NCBI GenBank assembly: GCA_937886455.1
Contig: CALGCU010000026.1
Coordinates: forward strand, 1 to 12,046
Origin: an uncultured Bacteroidales bacterium
GTDB taxonomy: Bacteria > Bacteroidota > Bacteroidia > Bacteroidales > Paludibacteraceae
Reading direction: 5' to 3'
Length of the DNA: 12,046 nucleotides
Shown here: piece by piece, positions 1 to 6,837 of the stretch
Layout: each line of letters opens with the position of its first letter
Numbering within the stretch: position 1 is the first letter of the stretch
Program-made: the position numbers and the translations under genes
The notes under the pieces: model-generated
Told to the model about the DNA's origin: nothing
Seen by the model: the letters and a program-made list of their open reading frames with translations, nothing else
Database searches by the model: none

Positions 1-31
1 AAAAATGATAGCATATATGGGAATGTTTACA

Positions 32-316
32 ATGCGTAAGCCGCGCGGCTTTCACCATAGTTACATCTATGTGGACGAGCGCAAGGAGAAGTTGGCCAAG
101 ATGACCGAAGATGCCAAGCGCGATTTGGGTATGTTGCCCGAAGAACCGTATAATCCTGAATCAATTCGTGGAAAATTTCTGGAATCTACAACTCATCTTA
201 AAAGAAAAAAAGAGAGTGGAGGAGCCCGAATGTCTCCACAAATAGCAGTGGTTCTTATAGTGGTATTGCTGTTTGTCCTGTATTATTTGGTAAATGGTTA
301 TTGGTTTGGAACATGA
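32..316 (+). CDS. small single-span membrane protein upstream of mutL, function unknown
   Basis: I do not recognise a named family. From the ATG at 32 the protein has 94 residues. The N-terminal two thirds are charged and soluble-looking (MRKPRGFHH, then DERKEK, a short basic segment LKRKK near residues 56-60). Residues about 70-88 are a strongly hydrophobic segment (IAVVLIVVLLFVLYYL) that should span the membrane once, leaving a tail of about six residues. No signal peptidase site is obvious, so I infer a C-terminal anchor with the basic part in the cytoplasm. Upstream in-frame ATGs at 5, 17 and 23 are possible; I chose 32 because the residues from MRKPRGF look like a natural protein start, but this is weak. 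The stop codon overlaps the mutL start (ATGA), so the two are probably translationally coupled. From memory, similar small proteins sit before mutL in other Bacteroidales; I cannot verify that here. Confidence 0.75.
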   Translation: MRKPRGFHHSYIYVDERKEKLAKMTEDAKRDLGMLPEEPYNPESIRGKFLESTTHLKRKKESGGARMSPQIAVVLIVVLLFVLYYLVNGYWFGT

Positions 317-2148
317 GTAGTTTAATAAGAATATTGCCACCCGATGTGGCATCGCAGATAGCGGCGGGCGAAGTTGTAAATCGCCCTTCGTCTGTTGTTA
401 AGGAGTTGATTGAAAACGCAGTCGATGCAGGCGCCACAAATATTAAGATATTAGTGGTTGATGCCGGACGTACATCTATACAGGTCATAGATAATGGCTC
501 CGGTATGAATCCGGAAGATGCAAAGAGAGCATTTCAACGCCATGCAACATCTAAAATTAAACAAGCCGAAGACTTGCTCACACTCAACACTATGGGATTT
601 AGGGGGGAAGCACTGCCTTCTATAGCTTCTGTGGCTGTGGTGGAACTCAAAACGAGAAGACACGATGATGAACTGGGCACACGATTAGTGATTTCCGGAA
701 GTGAAGTGGAAACGCAGGAAACGGTAAATTGCGCTCAAGGGGCAACATTCGATGTTAAAAATCTATTCTTCAATGTACCTGCAAGAAGAAGATTTTTGAA
801 AGTCAATACAACGGAACTACGAAACCTCAATACTGAGTTTCTGCGCATAGCATTGGTCAATCCACAAGTCGCATTCTCCTATGTGGTGGACGGAGACGAA
901 ATACATAATCTGCCGGCTACCTTCACAAAAATGCGCATTGATAACCTATTTGGAAGAGGAAGAAAAAACTTGATGCAGCAACTCTTAACCATCGAAACTG
1001 ATACGCAGATAGTGAAAATAAGGGGATTTGTGGGCAAACCGGAAGGAGCACAAAAAACAGCCAACCAATTCTTCTTTGTGAATGGACGATTCATGAAACA
1101 TCCTTATTTCCACAAAGCGTTAATCACAGCCTATGGTAATATGTTGGCACAAGATGAAAACCCACACTACTTCATTTACATGGATGTGGACCCCAAAGAC
1201 ATTGATGTAAATATACATCCCACAAAAACAGAGATTAAATTTGTGGATGAACAAGCTATTTGGGCTATATTGAATGCATCTGTAAAAGAGGCTTTGGGAA
1301 AATTTAATGTGGTGGACGCTATTGATTTTAATCAAGAGGACGCACCGGATATCCCACTCGTAGGGGCAGATAATTGGCAAAATATCAAGGCACCTACCAC
1401 CACCATCAACCCTCAATACAATCCATTTGACAAGCCTACAACCTATACCAGAAAAAGCACGCAAGACTGGAAACTATTCTACGAAGAGGGAAACAAAACT
1501 TCCGGAAACAAAAATGATATCAATATTGACATACCGCAAGAAGAACCAAGTACTGAACAAGTATCTACATGGGAAATAAGTCCGGAAAAAATAGCATTGG
1601 CTCAGCAGTTGTGGAGTCAATATGTGATGATTCCGGCACAAAACGGAATGTTGTTGGTTGAACCCAGGCGTGCACATGCCAGGATATTATATGAACGTTA
1701 CCTGACTTCACTCAAACAAACAAAAGGTGTTTCACAACAATTGCTCTTCCCGGAGGAATATGTGGTGCCAATGGAAGATAAATTGTACTTCGAACAAATT
1801 GTGGAGGATTTGCAATGTCTGGGGTTTGACCTAGAACACATGGGGGACAACTTGTTTAGAGTAAATGGCATACCGGCTGACCTCCAAAACTCAATGCCAC
1901 AGGATGTGTTGGACGAAATAGTCTTTGCGGTGAAAAATGCTCCTACTAATATTCGAGAAAGTTACCAAGAAATCACAGCAAGAACATTGGCTAATGCGGC
2001 AGCGTTGAAAATGAAACGAGCACTGACAACAGAGGAAATACAAGACTTGCTCAACAATCTGTTACACTGCAAGAACCAATTGTATGATGCCAACGGAAGA
2101 CAAATCATGATTTTTATTGAAAAGAAAGAGTTTGATAATCGCTTCTAA
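313..2148 (+). CDS. mutL: DNA mismatch repair protein MutL
   Basis: MutL couples mismatch recognition by MutS to strand removal, using ATP-driven dimerisation of its N-terminal domain. The protein has 611 residues, close to E. coli MutL. The GHKL ATPase motifs are all visible: ELIENAVDAG at 31-40 (catalytic Glu34, Mg-binding Asn35), DNGSGM at 60-65, RHATSKI at 76-82 and GFRGEAL at 95-101. A polar, low-conservation linker covers roughly 340-420, and a C-terminal dimerisation domain follows. In that domain the metal-binding endonuclease motif DQHAxxE is replaced by EPRRAHA at 450-456, and the later Cys-x-His-Gly-Arg-Pro motif is replaced by YDANGRQ at about 591-597, so nicking activity is unlikely. 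QQLLFP at 475-480 resembles the sliding-clamp-binding motif of MutL. The ATG at 313 is preferred over an in-frame TTG at 301 because it gives the family N-terminus and an ATGA overlap with the upstream gene. Confidence 0.97.
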   Translation: MSSLIRILPPDVASQIAAGEVVNRPSSVVKELIENAVDAGATNIKILVVDAGRTSIQVIDNGSGMNPEDAKRAFQRHATSKIKQAEDLLTLNTMGFRGEALPSIASVAVVELKTRRHDDELGTRLVISGSEVETQETVNCAQGATFDVKNLFFNVPARRRFLKVNTTELRNLNTEFLRIALVNPQVAFSYVVDGDEIHNLPATFTKMRIDNLFGRGRKNLMQQLLTIETDTQIVKIRGFVGKPEGAQKTANQFFFVNGRFMKHPYFHKALITAYGNMLAQDENPHYFIYMDVDPKDIDVNIHPTKTEIKFVDEQAIWAILNASVKEALGKFNVVDAIDFNQEDAPDIPLVGADNWQNIKAPTTTINPQYNPFDKPTTYTRKSTQDWKLFYEEGNKTSGNKNDINIDIPQEEPSTEQVSTWEISPEKIALAQQLWSQYVMIPAQNGMLLVEPRRAHARILYERYLTSLKQTKGVSQQLLFPEEYVVPMEDKLYFEQIVEDLQCLGFDLEHMGDNLFRVNGIPADLQNSMPQDVLDEIVFAVKNAPTNIRESYQEITARTLANAAALKMKRALTTEEIQDLLNNLLHCKNQLYDANGRQIMIFIEKKEFDNRF

Positions 2149-2153
2149 CTGAT

Positions 2154-3512
2154 ATGAGTAAAAAACTTCCACTTACCTTAGGTACCGAACCGATAACAAA
2201 ACTCCTGAAAGAGTACGCCATGCCTTCTATCATCGCCATGACTGCCTCATCGCTCTACAACATGGTGGACAGTATCTTCATTGGACACGGAGTGGGTGAG
2301 TTGGCATTATCGGGACTGGCAGTAACATTCCCACTAATGAACCTCGCTGCTGCATTTGGATCTCTTGTTGGAGTGGGAGCAAGCACACTGATTTCTGTAA
2401 GATTGGGACAAAAAGATTATAAAACGGCTCAACAAGTATTGGGCAATGTATTTGTACTGAATCTTATTATTGGAGTGTGCTTCACAGCATTATCGCTCAC
2501 ATTCTTAGAACCTATCTTAATGTTCTTTGGAGCAAGTCAAAACACATTGCCTTATGCAAAAGATTATATGACTATCATCCTCTTGGGAAATGTCATCACT
2601 CACATCTATTTAGGACTCAATGCTGTTTTGAGAGCATCTGGACATCCACGCTTATCCATGTATGCCACCATCACCACAGTACTACTCAATGCCATTTTAG
2701 ACCCTATATTTATATTTGTCTTTGATTGGGGCATTAAAGGTGCGGCCATCGCTACCATATTAGCACAAATCATTGCATTAACATGGCAGTGCAAACTATT
2801 CGCCAATCCAAATGAATTACTACACTTCCAAAAAGGCATATTCAGATTGAAAGCACGAATAGTGAAAGATTCTCTCGCCATTGGAATGGCTCCTTTCTTG
2901 ATGAATCTGGCCTCATGCTTCATCGTAATTCTCATCAACAACGGACTCGGAAGATACGGAGGAGACTTGGCTATTGGAGCCTATGGCATTGTGAATAGAG
3001 TGGTTTTCTTATTTGTAATGGTGGTAATGGGATTCAATCAAGGAATGCAACCTATTGCCGGATATAACTATGGAGCGCTACAAATGAATAGGGTGGTGGA
3101 AGTGCTCAGAGTTACTATTCAATATGCTACAATGGTCATGACAATAGGCTTCTTAGTGGGAGTATTGATTCCGGAATGGGTGGCAAGAATATTCACTTCC
3201 GACAAAGAGCTTATCGACCTGGCTGTCTATGGGATGAGAATCACTGTAGCTGCATTCCCCATCATTGGTTTCCAAATGGTGGTGAGCAACTTCTTTCAAA
3301 GTATCGGATTGGCAAAAAAGTCCATCTTCCTGTCACTCACCAGACAAGTACTCTTCTTAATCCCACTCTTGATAATCCTCCCCAAACTTTGTGGCATAAT
3401 GGGAGTGTGGATTAGCTTGCCAATATCGGACTTTATTGCTTCTATAGTGGCGGCAATCATGTTACATCAACAACTGAAAAGATTCAAATTACACCAAACA
3501 GAAACGCTATAA
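2154..3512 (+). CDS. MATE family multidrug/cation efflux transporter
   Basis: This is an inner-membrane antiporter of the multidrug and toxic compound extrusion family, which exports cationic drugs or metabolites in exchange for Na+ or H+. The 452 residues fit the family length and show about twelve hydrophobic segments in two similar halves. The N-terminal half begins with the typical PSIIAMTASSLYNMVDSIFIG (about 24-44). The second half contains the NQGMQPIAGYNYGA stretch, characteristic of the MepA/DinF-like bacterial branch. Substrate cannot be read from sequence. The start lies 5 bases after the mutL stop, and the stop is 3 bases before the next gene, so it belongs to the same transcript. 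No functional link with mismatch repair is implied; the arrangement may just be conserved packing. Confidence 0.95.
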   Translation: MSKKLPLTLGTEPITKLLKEYAMPSIIAMTASSLYNMVDSIFIGHGVGELALSGLAVTFPLMNLAAAFGSLVGVGASTLISVRLGQKDYKTAQQVLGNVFVLNLIIGVCFTALSLTFLEPILMFFGASQNTLPYAKDYMTIILLGNVITHIYLGLNAVLRASGHPRLSMYATITTVLLNAILDPIFIFVFDWGIKGAAIATILAQIIALTWQCKLFANPNELLHFQKGIFRLKARIVKDSLAIGMAPFLMNLASCFIVILINNGLGRYGGDLAIGAYGIVNRVVFLFVMVVMGFNQGMQPIAGYNYGALQMNRVVEVLRVTIQYATMVMTIGFLVGVLIPEWVARIFTSDKELIDLAVYGMRITVAAFPIIGFQMVVSNFFQSIGLAKKSIFLSLTRQVLFLIPLLIILPKLCGIMGVWISLPISDFIASIVAAIMLHQQLKRFKLHQTETL

Positions 3513-3515
3513 GGT

Positions 3516-4115
3516 ATGATACTCAACATCGGAAGACAATTAGGAAGTGGTGGACGGGAAATAGCCCAAAAAGTCGCCCAAGATCTAAATATGAAATATT
3601 TAGACAAAGAACTCATTTTGTTAGCGGCAAAGGATAGCGGAATAGCTTTTGAAATGTTTGAGCGTGCGGATGAATGTACGCAAAAAACAGGAAGCTTCTG
3701 GGGATTTCATCTGCCATGGATGATTTCACTGCCTTGCGCAGAGGGACTAACCAATGATACACTCTTTCAGATTCAAAGTGAGGTCATCAAGAAAGAAGCA
3801 GAACAACACAATTGCATTTTCGTAGGAAGATGTGCTGACTACATACTGAGAGAACGAACAGATTGTCTGAATGTATTTATATCGGCCAATGAAGAACATC
3901 GGATTCAACGATTGCAAAATAGTCTGAAAATTACTGAAGAGGAAGCAAGACAATTGATAGAGCGAACCGACAAACAAAGGGCTGCCTACTACAATTTCTA
4001 TACGAACAAAACATGGGGAGAAGCTGCAAGCTACGACTTATGTATCAACTCATCCGTCTTAGGAATAGAAAAATCCTGCCAACTAATTGAGAGTTTCTTG
4101 GAGTATATGAAGTAA
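3516..4115 (+). CDS. cytidylate-kinase-like family protein
   Basis: The 199 residues resemble the P-loop fold of nucleoside monophosphate kinases, matching the cytidylate-kinase-like family (Pfam Cytidylate_kin2). The N-terminus MILNIGRQLGSGGREIAQ holds a glycine-rich phosphate-binding loop at 6-14, but the usual Walker A lysine is missing (GSGGRE instead of GxGKGT). This is normal for the family and argues against calling it true CMP kinase Cmk. CIFVGRCADYIL (about 108-119) looks like the Walker B-region strand and following helix. DKQRAAYYNFY (about 152-162) looks like the lid segment that contacts phosphates. The true substrate is unknown. The gene begins 3 bases after the MATE stop, so it is the last gene of the mutL transcript. 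It ends 8 bases before the stop of the convergent DUF4268 gene. Confidence 0.88.
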   Translation: MILNIGRQLGSGGREIAQKVAQDLNMKYLDKELILLAAKDSGIAFEMFERADECTQKTGSFWGFHLPWMISLPCAEGLTNDTLFQIQSEVIKKEAEQHNCIFVGRCADYILRERTDCLNVFISANEEHRIQRLQNSLKITEEEARQLIERTDKQRAAYYNFYTNKTWGEAASYDLCINSSVLGIEKSCQLIESFLEYMK

Positions 4116-4123
4116 CTCAAACC

Positions 4124-4579
4124 TTATTCCGACCAAGCAGACTTCACGTCAAGAAAATTACGCTCTAAACGAATCATTGCGTCAGCCATGAAGCGATAAA
4201 AAGATGGCCAATCTTCACGGCGATGAATGTCTATACCGGAGTGCATGGTGTAGATGCGACTCACTGTCTGACCTGTCTCTAATAAAAATGATTCTTGCCA
4301 AATCAAGCCTTCGGGAAAGTCTTCCTCCAAAATGACTTTATAACGAAGAAAATGCTCATAAATACGTCGATGACGAGAAACATCTTTATGCGAAATCTCC
4401 AAAATAACATACCCTCCATCACGAGTGGCGTCAAACTTCAAACTCACCCCCTTAAACTTAGTATTGTGCAATAAAAATTTCCTGCGCTTATAGCGAAGCG
4501 CTGGTAAGGAGGATGAGTAATCGCCAAATCCTTCCCAGAATTCTTTCTTTAATAATTTAAGTTCGTCGCGTGAATACAT
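4124..4579 (-). CDS. DUF4268 domain protein
   Basis: This 151-residue soluble protein matches what I know of DUF4268, a domain common in Bacteroidota and sometimes attached to nuclease-like proteins. Recognisable features are the N-terminal YSRDELKLLKKEFWEGFG, the basic RYKRRKFLLHNTKFKGVSLKFDA stretch (about 29-51), the strand GGYVILEISHKD (55-66), and a C-terminal half rich in aromatic and acidic residues with WQESFLL at 94-100. No signal peptide or membrane segment is visible. The function is unknown; nothing here shows a catalytic site. It is transcribed away from ptb and toward the cytidylate-kinase-like gene, with only 8 bases between the two stop codons and no hairpin, so the ends of the two transcripts probably overlap. 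Confidence 0.85.
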   Translation of the reverse strand: MYSRDELKLLKKEFWEGFGDYSSSLPALRYKRRKFLLHNTKFKGVSLKFDATRDGGYVILEISHKDVSRHRRIYEHFLRYKVILEEDFPEGLIWQESFLLETGQTVSRIYTMHSGIDIHRREDWPSFYRFMADAMIRLERNFLDVKSAWSE

Positions 4580-4598
4580 AATCGCATGCGAAAATACG

Positions 4599-4624
4599 CA
4601 AATATATGGACATACAAAAACAAA
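4599..4624 (-). promoter_or_regulatory. putative promoter of the DUF4268 gene
   Basis: On the minus strand, TATATTTG (plus positions 4599-4606) matches the Bacteroidota -7 consensus TAnnTTTG and lies 20 bases before the ATG. This would give a very short leader. A TTTG at 4621-4624 is the nearest -33-like element, but the 14-base spacer is shorter than the usual 18-21. The -7 match is good and the -33 match is weak. Confidence 0.45.
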
Positions 4625-4645
4625 TAGATTCTATATCCGAATCTA
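4625..4645. repeat. perfect dyad TAGATTC-N7-GAATCTA
   Basis: Two perfect 7-base inverted arms, TAGATTC (4625-4631) and GAATCTA (4639-4645), are separated by 7 bases. The dyad lies just upstream of the putative DUF4268 promoter in the divergent control region. Its size and symmetry would suit a dimeric DNA-binding regulator. That role is inference, since no regulator gene is nearby. Confidence 0.5.
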
Positions 4646-4657
4646 AAATAAATAACG

Positions 4658-4714
4658 CTCTATTGACCGATTAGGTTAAAATATATAATATATATTAACG
4701 TATCATCAATAGAG
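4658..4714. repeat. nested palindrome upstream of the ptb promoter
   Basis: Outer arms CTCTATTGA (4658-4666) and TCAATAGAG (4706-4714) are perfect 9-base inverted repeats. Between them lies a 25-base near-palindrome (4675-4699), from GTTAA to TTAAC, in which 11 of 12 base pairs are symmetric around A4687; its core is pure A/T. It ends about 20 bases before the ptb -33 element, in the position of an activator or repressor site. The AT-rich core lowers the significance of the inner symmetry; the outer arms are less easily due to chance. Confidence 0.5.
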
Positions 4715-4719
4715 AACAC

Positions 4720-4749
4720 TTTGAAGTTATAGAAAAATACTTATCTTTG
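4720..4749 (+). promoter_or_regulatory. promoter of ptb-buk
   Basis: TTTG at 4720-4723 and TATCTTTG at 4742-4749, with an 18-base spacer, match the Bacteroidota housekeeping promoter (-33 TTTG, -7 TAnnTTTG). Transcription should begin near 4754-4757, giving a leader of about 45-50 bases before the ptb ATG at 4803. No other full match was seen in the intergenic region on this strand. Confidence 0.75.
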
Positions 4750-4758
4750 CCGAGTGAA

Positions 4759-4788
4759 ATATTTTTAACCTATATATTTTTAACCTAA
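4759..4788 (+). repeat. two tandem 15-base repeats in the ptb leader
   Basis: The unit ATATTTTTAACCTA occurs at 4759-4772 and again at 4774-4787, exactly one 15-base period apart, immediately after the expected transcription start and 15 bases before the ptb start codon. A third copy in inverse orientation (with one base deleted) lies upstream of the promoter at 4669-4687. The repeats could be operator half-sites or an AU-rich leader that affects translation. Confidence 0.6.
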
Positions 4789-4802
4789 TCTAATACACAT
4801 TT

Positions 4803-5717
4803 ATGGAACCGATTAAATCGTTCAAAGAATTATCTGCACGTCTTACGGCTGTCGGTAGAACAAGAGTGGCACTCGCTAACGCTGTAGATGAACACTCATT
4901 GGAGGCTATCACGATGGCTATCAAAGCCGGATTTGTAGAAGCTTATCTCGTGGGAAGTGCGGAGGTAATTAAGCAGTTTGATTTCCTGCAAACTCCGGAT
5001 GTTGCACCTTACGTGCATATAACCGACATCGTTGACACCTTAGAAGCCACAGTGGAAGCTGTGAGAAAAGTTAAAGAGGGTGAAGCGGATGTGCTGATGA
5101 AAGGATTAGTAAACACAGACGTACTCATCAGGGCCATTTTGGATAAAGAAAAAGGACTGCTCCCTCCCGGAAAAGTGCTCTCTTTCACAGCTACGTTCCA
5201 AATACCGAAGTACCATAAACTACTCTTCTTCGCAGACCCGGCTGTAATACCTTCTCCTAACGTGGAACAAAGAGAAGCGATTATTAAATACACCATTGCA
5301 ACTGCACGTAAATTCGGTGTACAAAAACCAAAAATCGCACTCGTGCACGCCACTGAAAAACCAAGTCCAAAAATACAATACATGAATGACTATCTCGAAA
5401 TCATGGAAAGATACAAAAATGGTGTCTTTGGGGATGTCATCATGGACGGACCGGTGGATGTGTTCTTGGCTTTAGACAAAGAAAGAGGAGCCATCAAAAA
5501 AGTACCTACACCTGTGTTGGGAGATGCAGACATTGTCATATTCCCTAACTTTGAAGCGGCTAACGCTTTCTATAAAGCACTCATCTCATTCGCAGATGCG
5601 GAAATGGGAGGTATGTTGGAAGGTACATCAAAACCGGTAGTGCTCACTTCACGCTCTGAAGATATTCAATCAAAATTTAATAGTATCGCTTTAGCTTGTA
5701 TTTCTGCAAATGAATAA
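4803..5717 (+). CDS. ptb: phosphate butyryltransferase (PTA/PTB family)
   Basis: This enzyme exchanges CoA for phosphate on a short-chain acyl-CoA (butyryl-CoA or a branched relative), giving the acyl-phosphate used by the kinase encoded next. Its 304 residues match Ptb length, clearly shorter than full phosphotransacetylases with extra domains. The C-terminal family signatures are visible: IVIFPNFEAANAFYKAL at about 244-260, followed by GMLEGTSKPVVLTSRSE at 270-286 and KFNSIALACISA at 291-302. The adjacent butyrate kinase supports Ptb rather than acetate-specific Pta. Butyryl-, isobutyryl-, isovaleryl- or propionyl-CoA are all possible substrates. The gene follows a clear promoter at 4720-4749 and overlaps buk by 8 bases, indicating translational coupling. 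There is no purine-rich ribosome binding site before the ATG, as is common in this phylum. Confidence 0.93.
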   Translation: MEPIKSFKELSARLTAVGRTRVALANAVDEHSLEAITMAIKAGFVEAYLVGSAEVIKQFDFLQTPDVAPYVHITDIVDTLEATVEAVRKVKEGEADVLMKGLVNTDVLIRAILDKEKGLLPPGKVLSFTATFQIPKYHKLLFFADPAVIPSPNVEQREAIIKYTIATARKFGVQKPKIALVHATEKPSPKIQYMNDYLEIMERYKNGVFGDVIMDGPVDVFLALDKERGAIKKVPTPVLGDADIVIFPNFEAANAFYKALISFADAEMGGMLEGTSKPVVLTSRSEDIQSKFNSIALACISANE

Positions 5718-6774
5718 AATTTTAGTTATCAACCCCGGATCAACCTCTACAAAAATTGCCGTCTATCAAGATGAACAACAAGTATTATTAGAGGTAATTA
5801 GACACTCTGCTGAAGAAATTGGACGCTATGAAAGAATCGCCGACCAATATGAATTCCGCAAAGATCTTATAATTAGTAAAGTACAGGAAAAAGGTATCCA
5901 AACCAATGACTTTAACGCTATCATCGGACGTGGAGGAATGGTCAGACCTTTGGAATCTGGAGTATATGCTGTCAACCAAGCCATGTTAGATGACTTGAGA
6001 AACTGCAGATATTCTGCTGAACACGCAAGTAACCTCGGAGGGGTTATTGCATACGAAATGGCTAATGCCATCGGATGCCCTGCATATATTGCCGACCCCG
6101 TAGCGGTGGATGAATTGTGCGACCTTGCACGCGTTAGTGGACACCCGGAACTTCCACGACGTTCTATCTTCCATGCTCTCAATCATAAGGCTGTCGGAAG
6201 ACGCTACGCTAAGGAAGTGGGTAAAAAATATGAAGAACTCAACCTGGTCATCGTACACATGGGTGGAGGTGTCTCTGTGGGTGCACACAAACTGGGTAAA
6301 GTCGTGGATGTCAACCAAGCATTAGACGGATGGGGTCCTTTCTCTCCTGAGAGAGCGGGTACACTTCCTGCCGGTGACCTTGTAAAACTTTGCTTTAGTG
6401 GAAAATACACCGAAGCGGAAGTCAAGAAAATGCTGGTAGGTAAAGGAGGTTTCTTCGCACACTTAGGAACTACTGATGCACGTGACGTTGACAACATGGT
6501 TGAAGCCGGCGACAAGAAAGCAGCACTCATACTGGATGCATTCTCTTATGCGATTACCAAAGAAATCGGGGCTATGTTACTGGCAATGCAAGACAAAACA
6601 GACGCCGTTATTCTTACTGGAGGAATCGCATACGACCCATTCGTAGTGGAGTACATCAAGAAATATGTAACTCCTTTTGCTCCTGTTGTGGTCTATCCGG
6701 GAGAAGATGAAATGGGAGCATTGGCGGGATGTGCTCTACGTGCTCTTAATGGAGAACCGGTGAAAACATACTAA
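5710..6774 (+). CDS. buk: butyrate kinase
   Basis: Buk transfers phosphate from an acyl-phosphate to ADP, releasing the fatty acid and ATP in the cytoplasm. The 354 residues are the normal Buk length and belong to the acetokinase (ASKHA) superfamily. Visible motifs are INPGSTSTK at 7-15 (first phosphate-binding segment), RSIFHALNHK at 151-160, HMGGGVSVGAH at 183-193 (second phosphate-binding segment), DGWGPFSPERAG at 206-217, and VILTGGIAYDP near 300-310 (nucleotide-binding segment). The start overlaps the ptb end by 8 bases, so both are made in step. Some family members prefer branched acids such as isobutyrate, so the exact substrate is open. No terminator is visible directly after it; the next gene begins 63 bases later. 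Confidence 0.95.
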   Translation: MNKILVINPGSTSTKIAVYQDEQQVLLEVIRHSAEEIGRYERIADQYEFRKDLIISKVQEKGIQTNDFNAIIGRGGMVRPLESGVYAVNQAMLDDLRNCRYSAEHASNLGGVIAYEMANAIGCPAYIADPVAVDELCDLARVSGHPELPRRSIFHALNHKAVGRRYAKEVGKKYEELNLVIVHMGGGVSVGAHKLGKVVDVNQALDGWGPFSPERAGTLPAGDLVKLCFSGKYTEAEVKKMLVGKGGFFAHLGTTDARDVDNMVEAGDKKAALILDAFSYAITKEIGAMLLAMQDKTDAVILTGGIAYDPFVVEYIKKYVTPFAPVVVYPGEDEMGALAGCALRALNGEPVKTY

Positions 6775-6837
6775 AAGGCTGAACAATTTCACGCTCTGAA
6801 TGTTACATATAGTAAACAACACTAAACATTATATACT

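Noticed and set aside
301..312. Alternative TTG start for MutL at 301
   Set aside because: It would add four residues before the conserved MutL N-terminus; the ATG at 313 with the ATGA overlap is the better start.
1120..1464. Minus-strand open frame of 114 codons inside mutL
   Set aside because: Antisense to mutL; no family resemblance and Cys/Ile-rich shadow composition.
4580..4802. A small gene or riboswitch in the DUF4268-ptb spacer
   Set aside because: Frames are broken by many stops, and the expected ptb leader of about 45-50 bases is too short and AT-rich for a known riboswitch.
5009..5383. Minus-strand open frame of 124 codons inside ptb
   Set aside because: Antisense to conserved Ptb coding sequence and without any recognisable domain.
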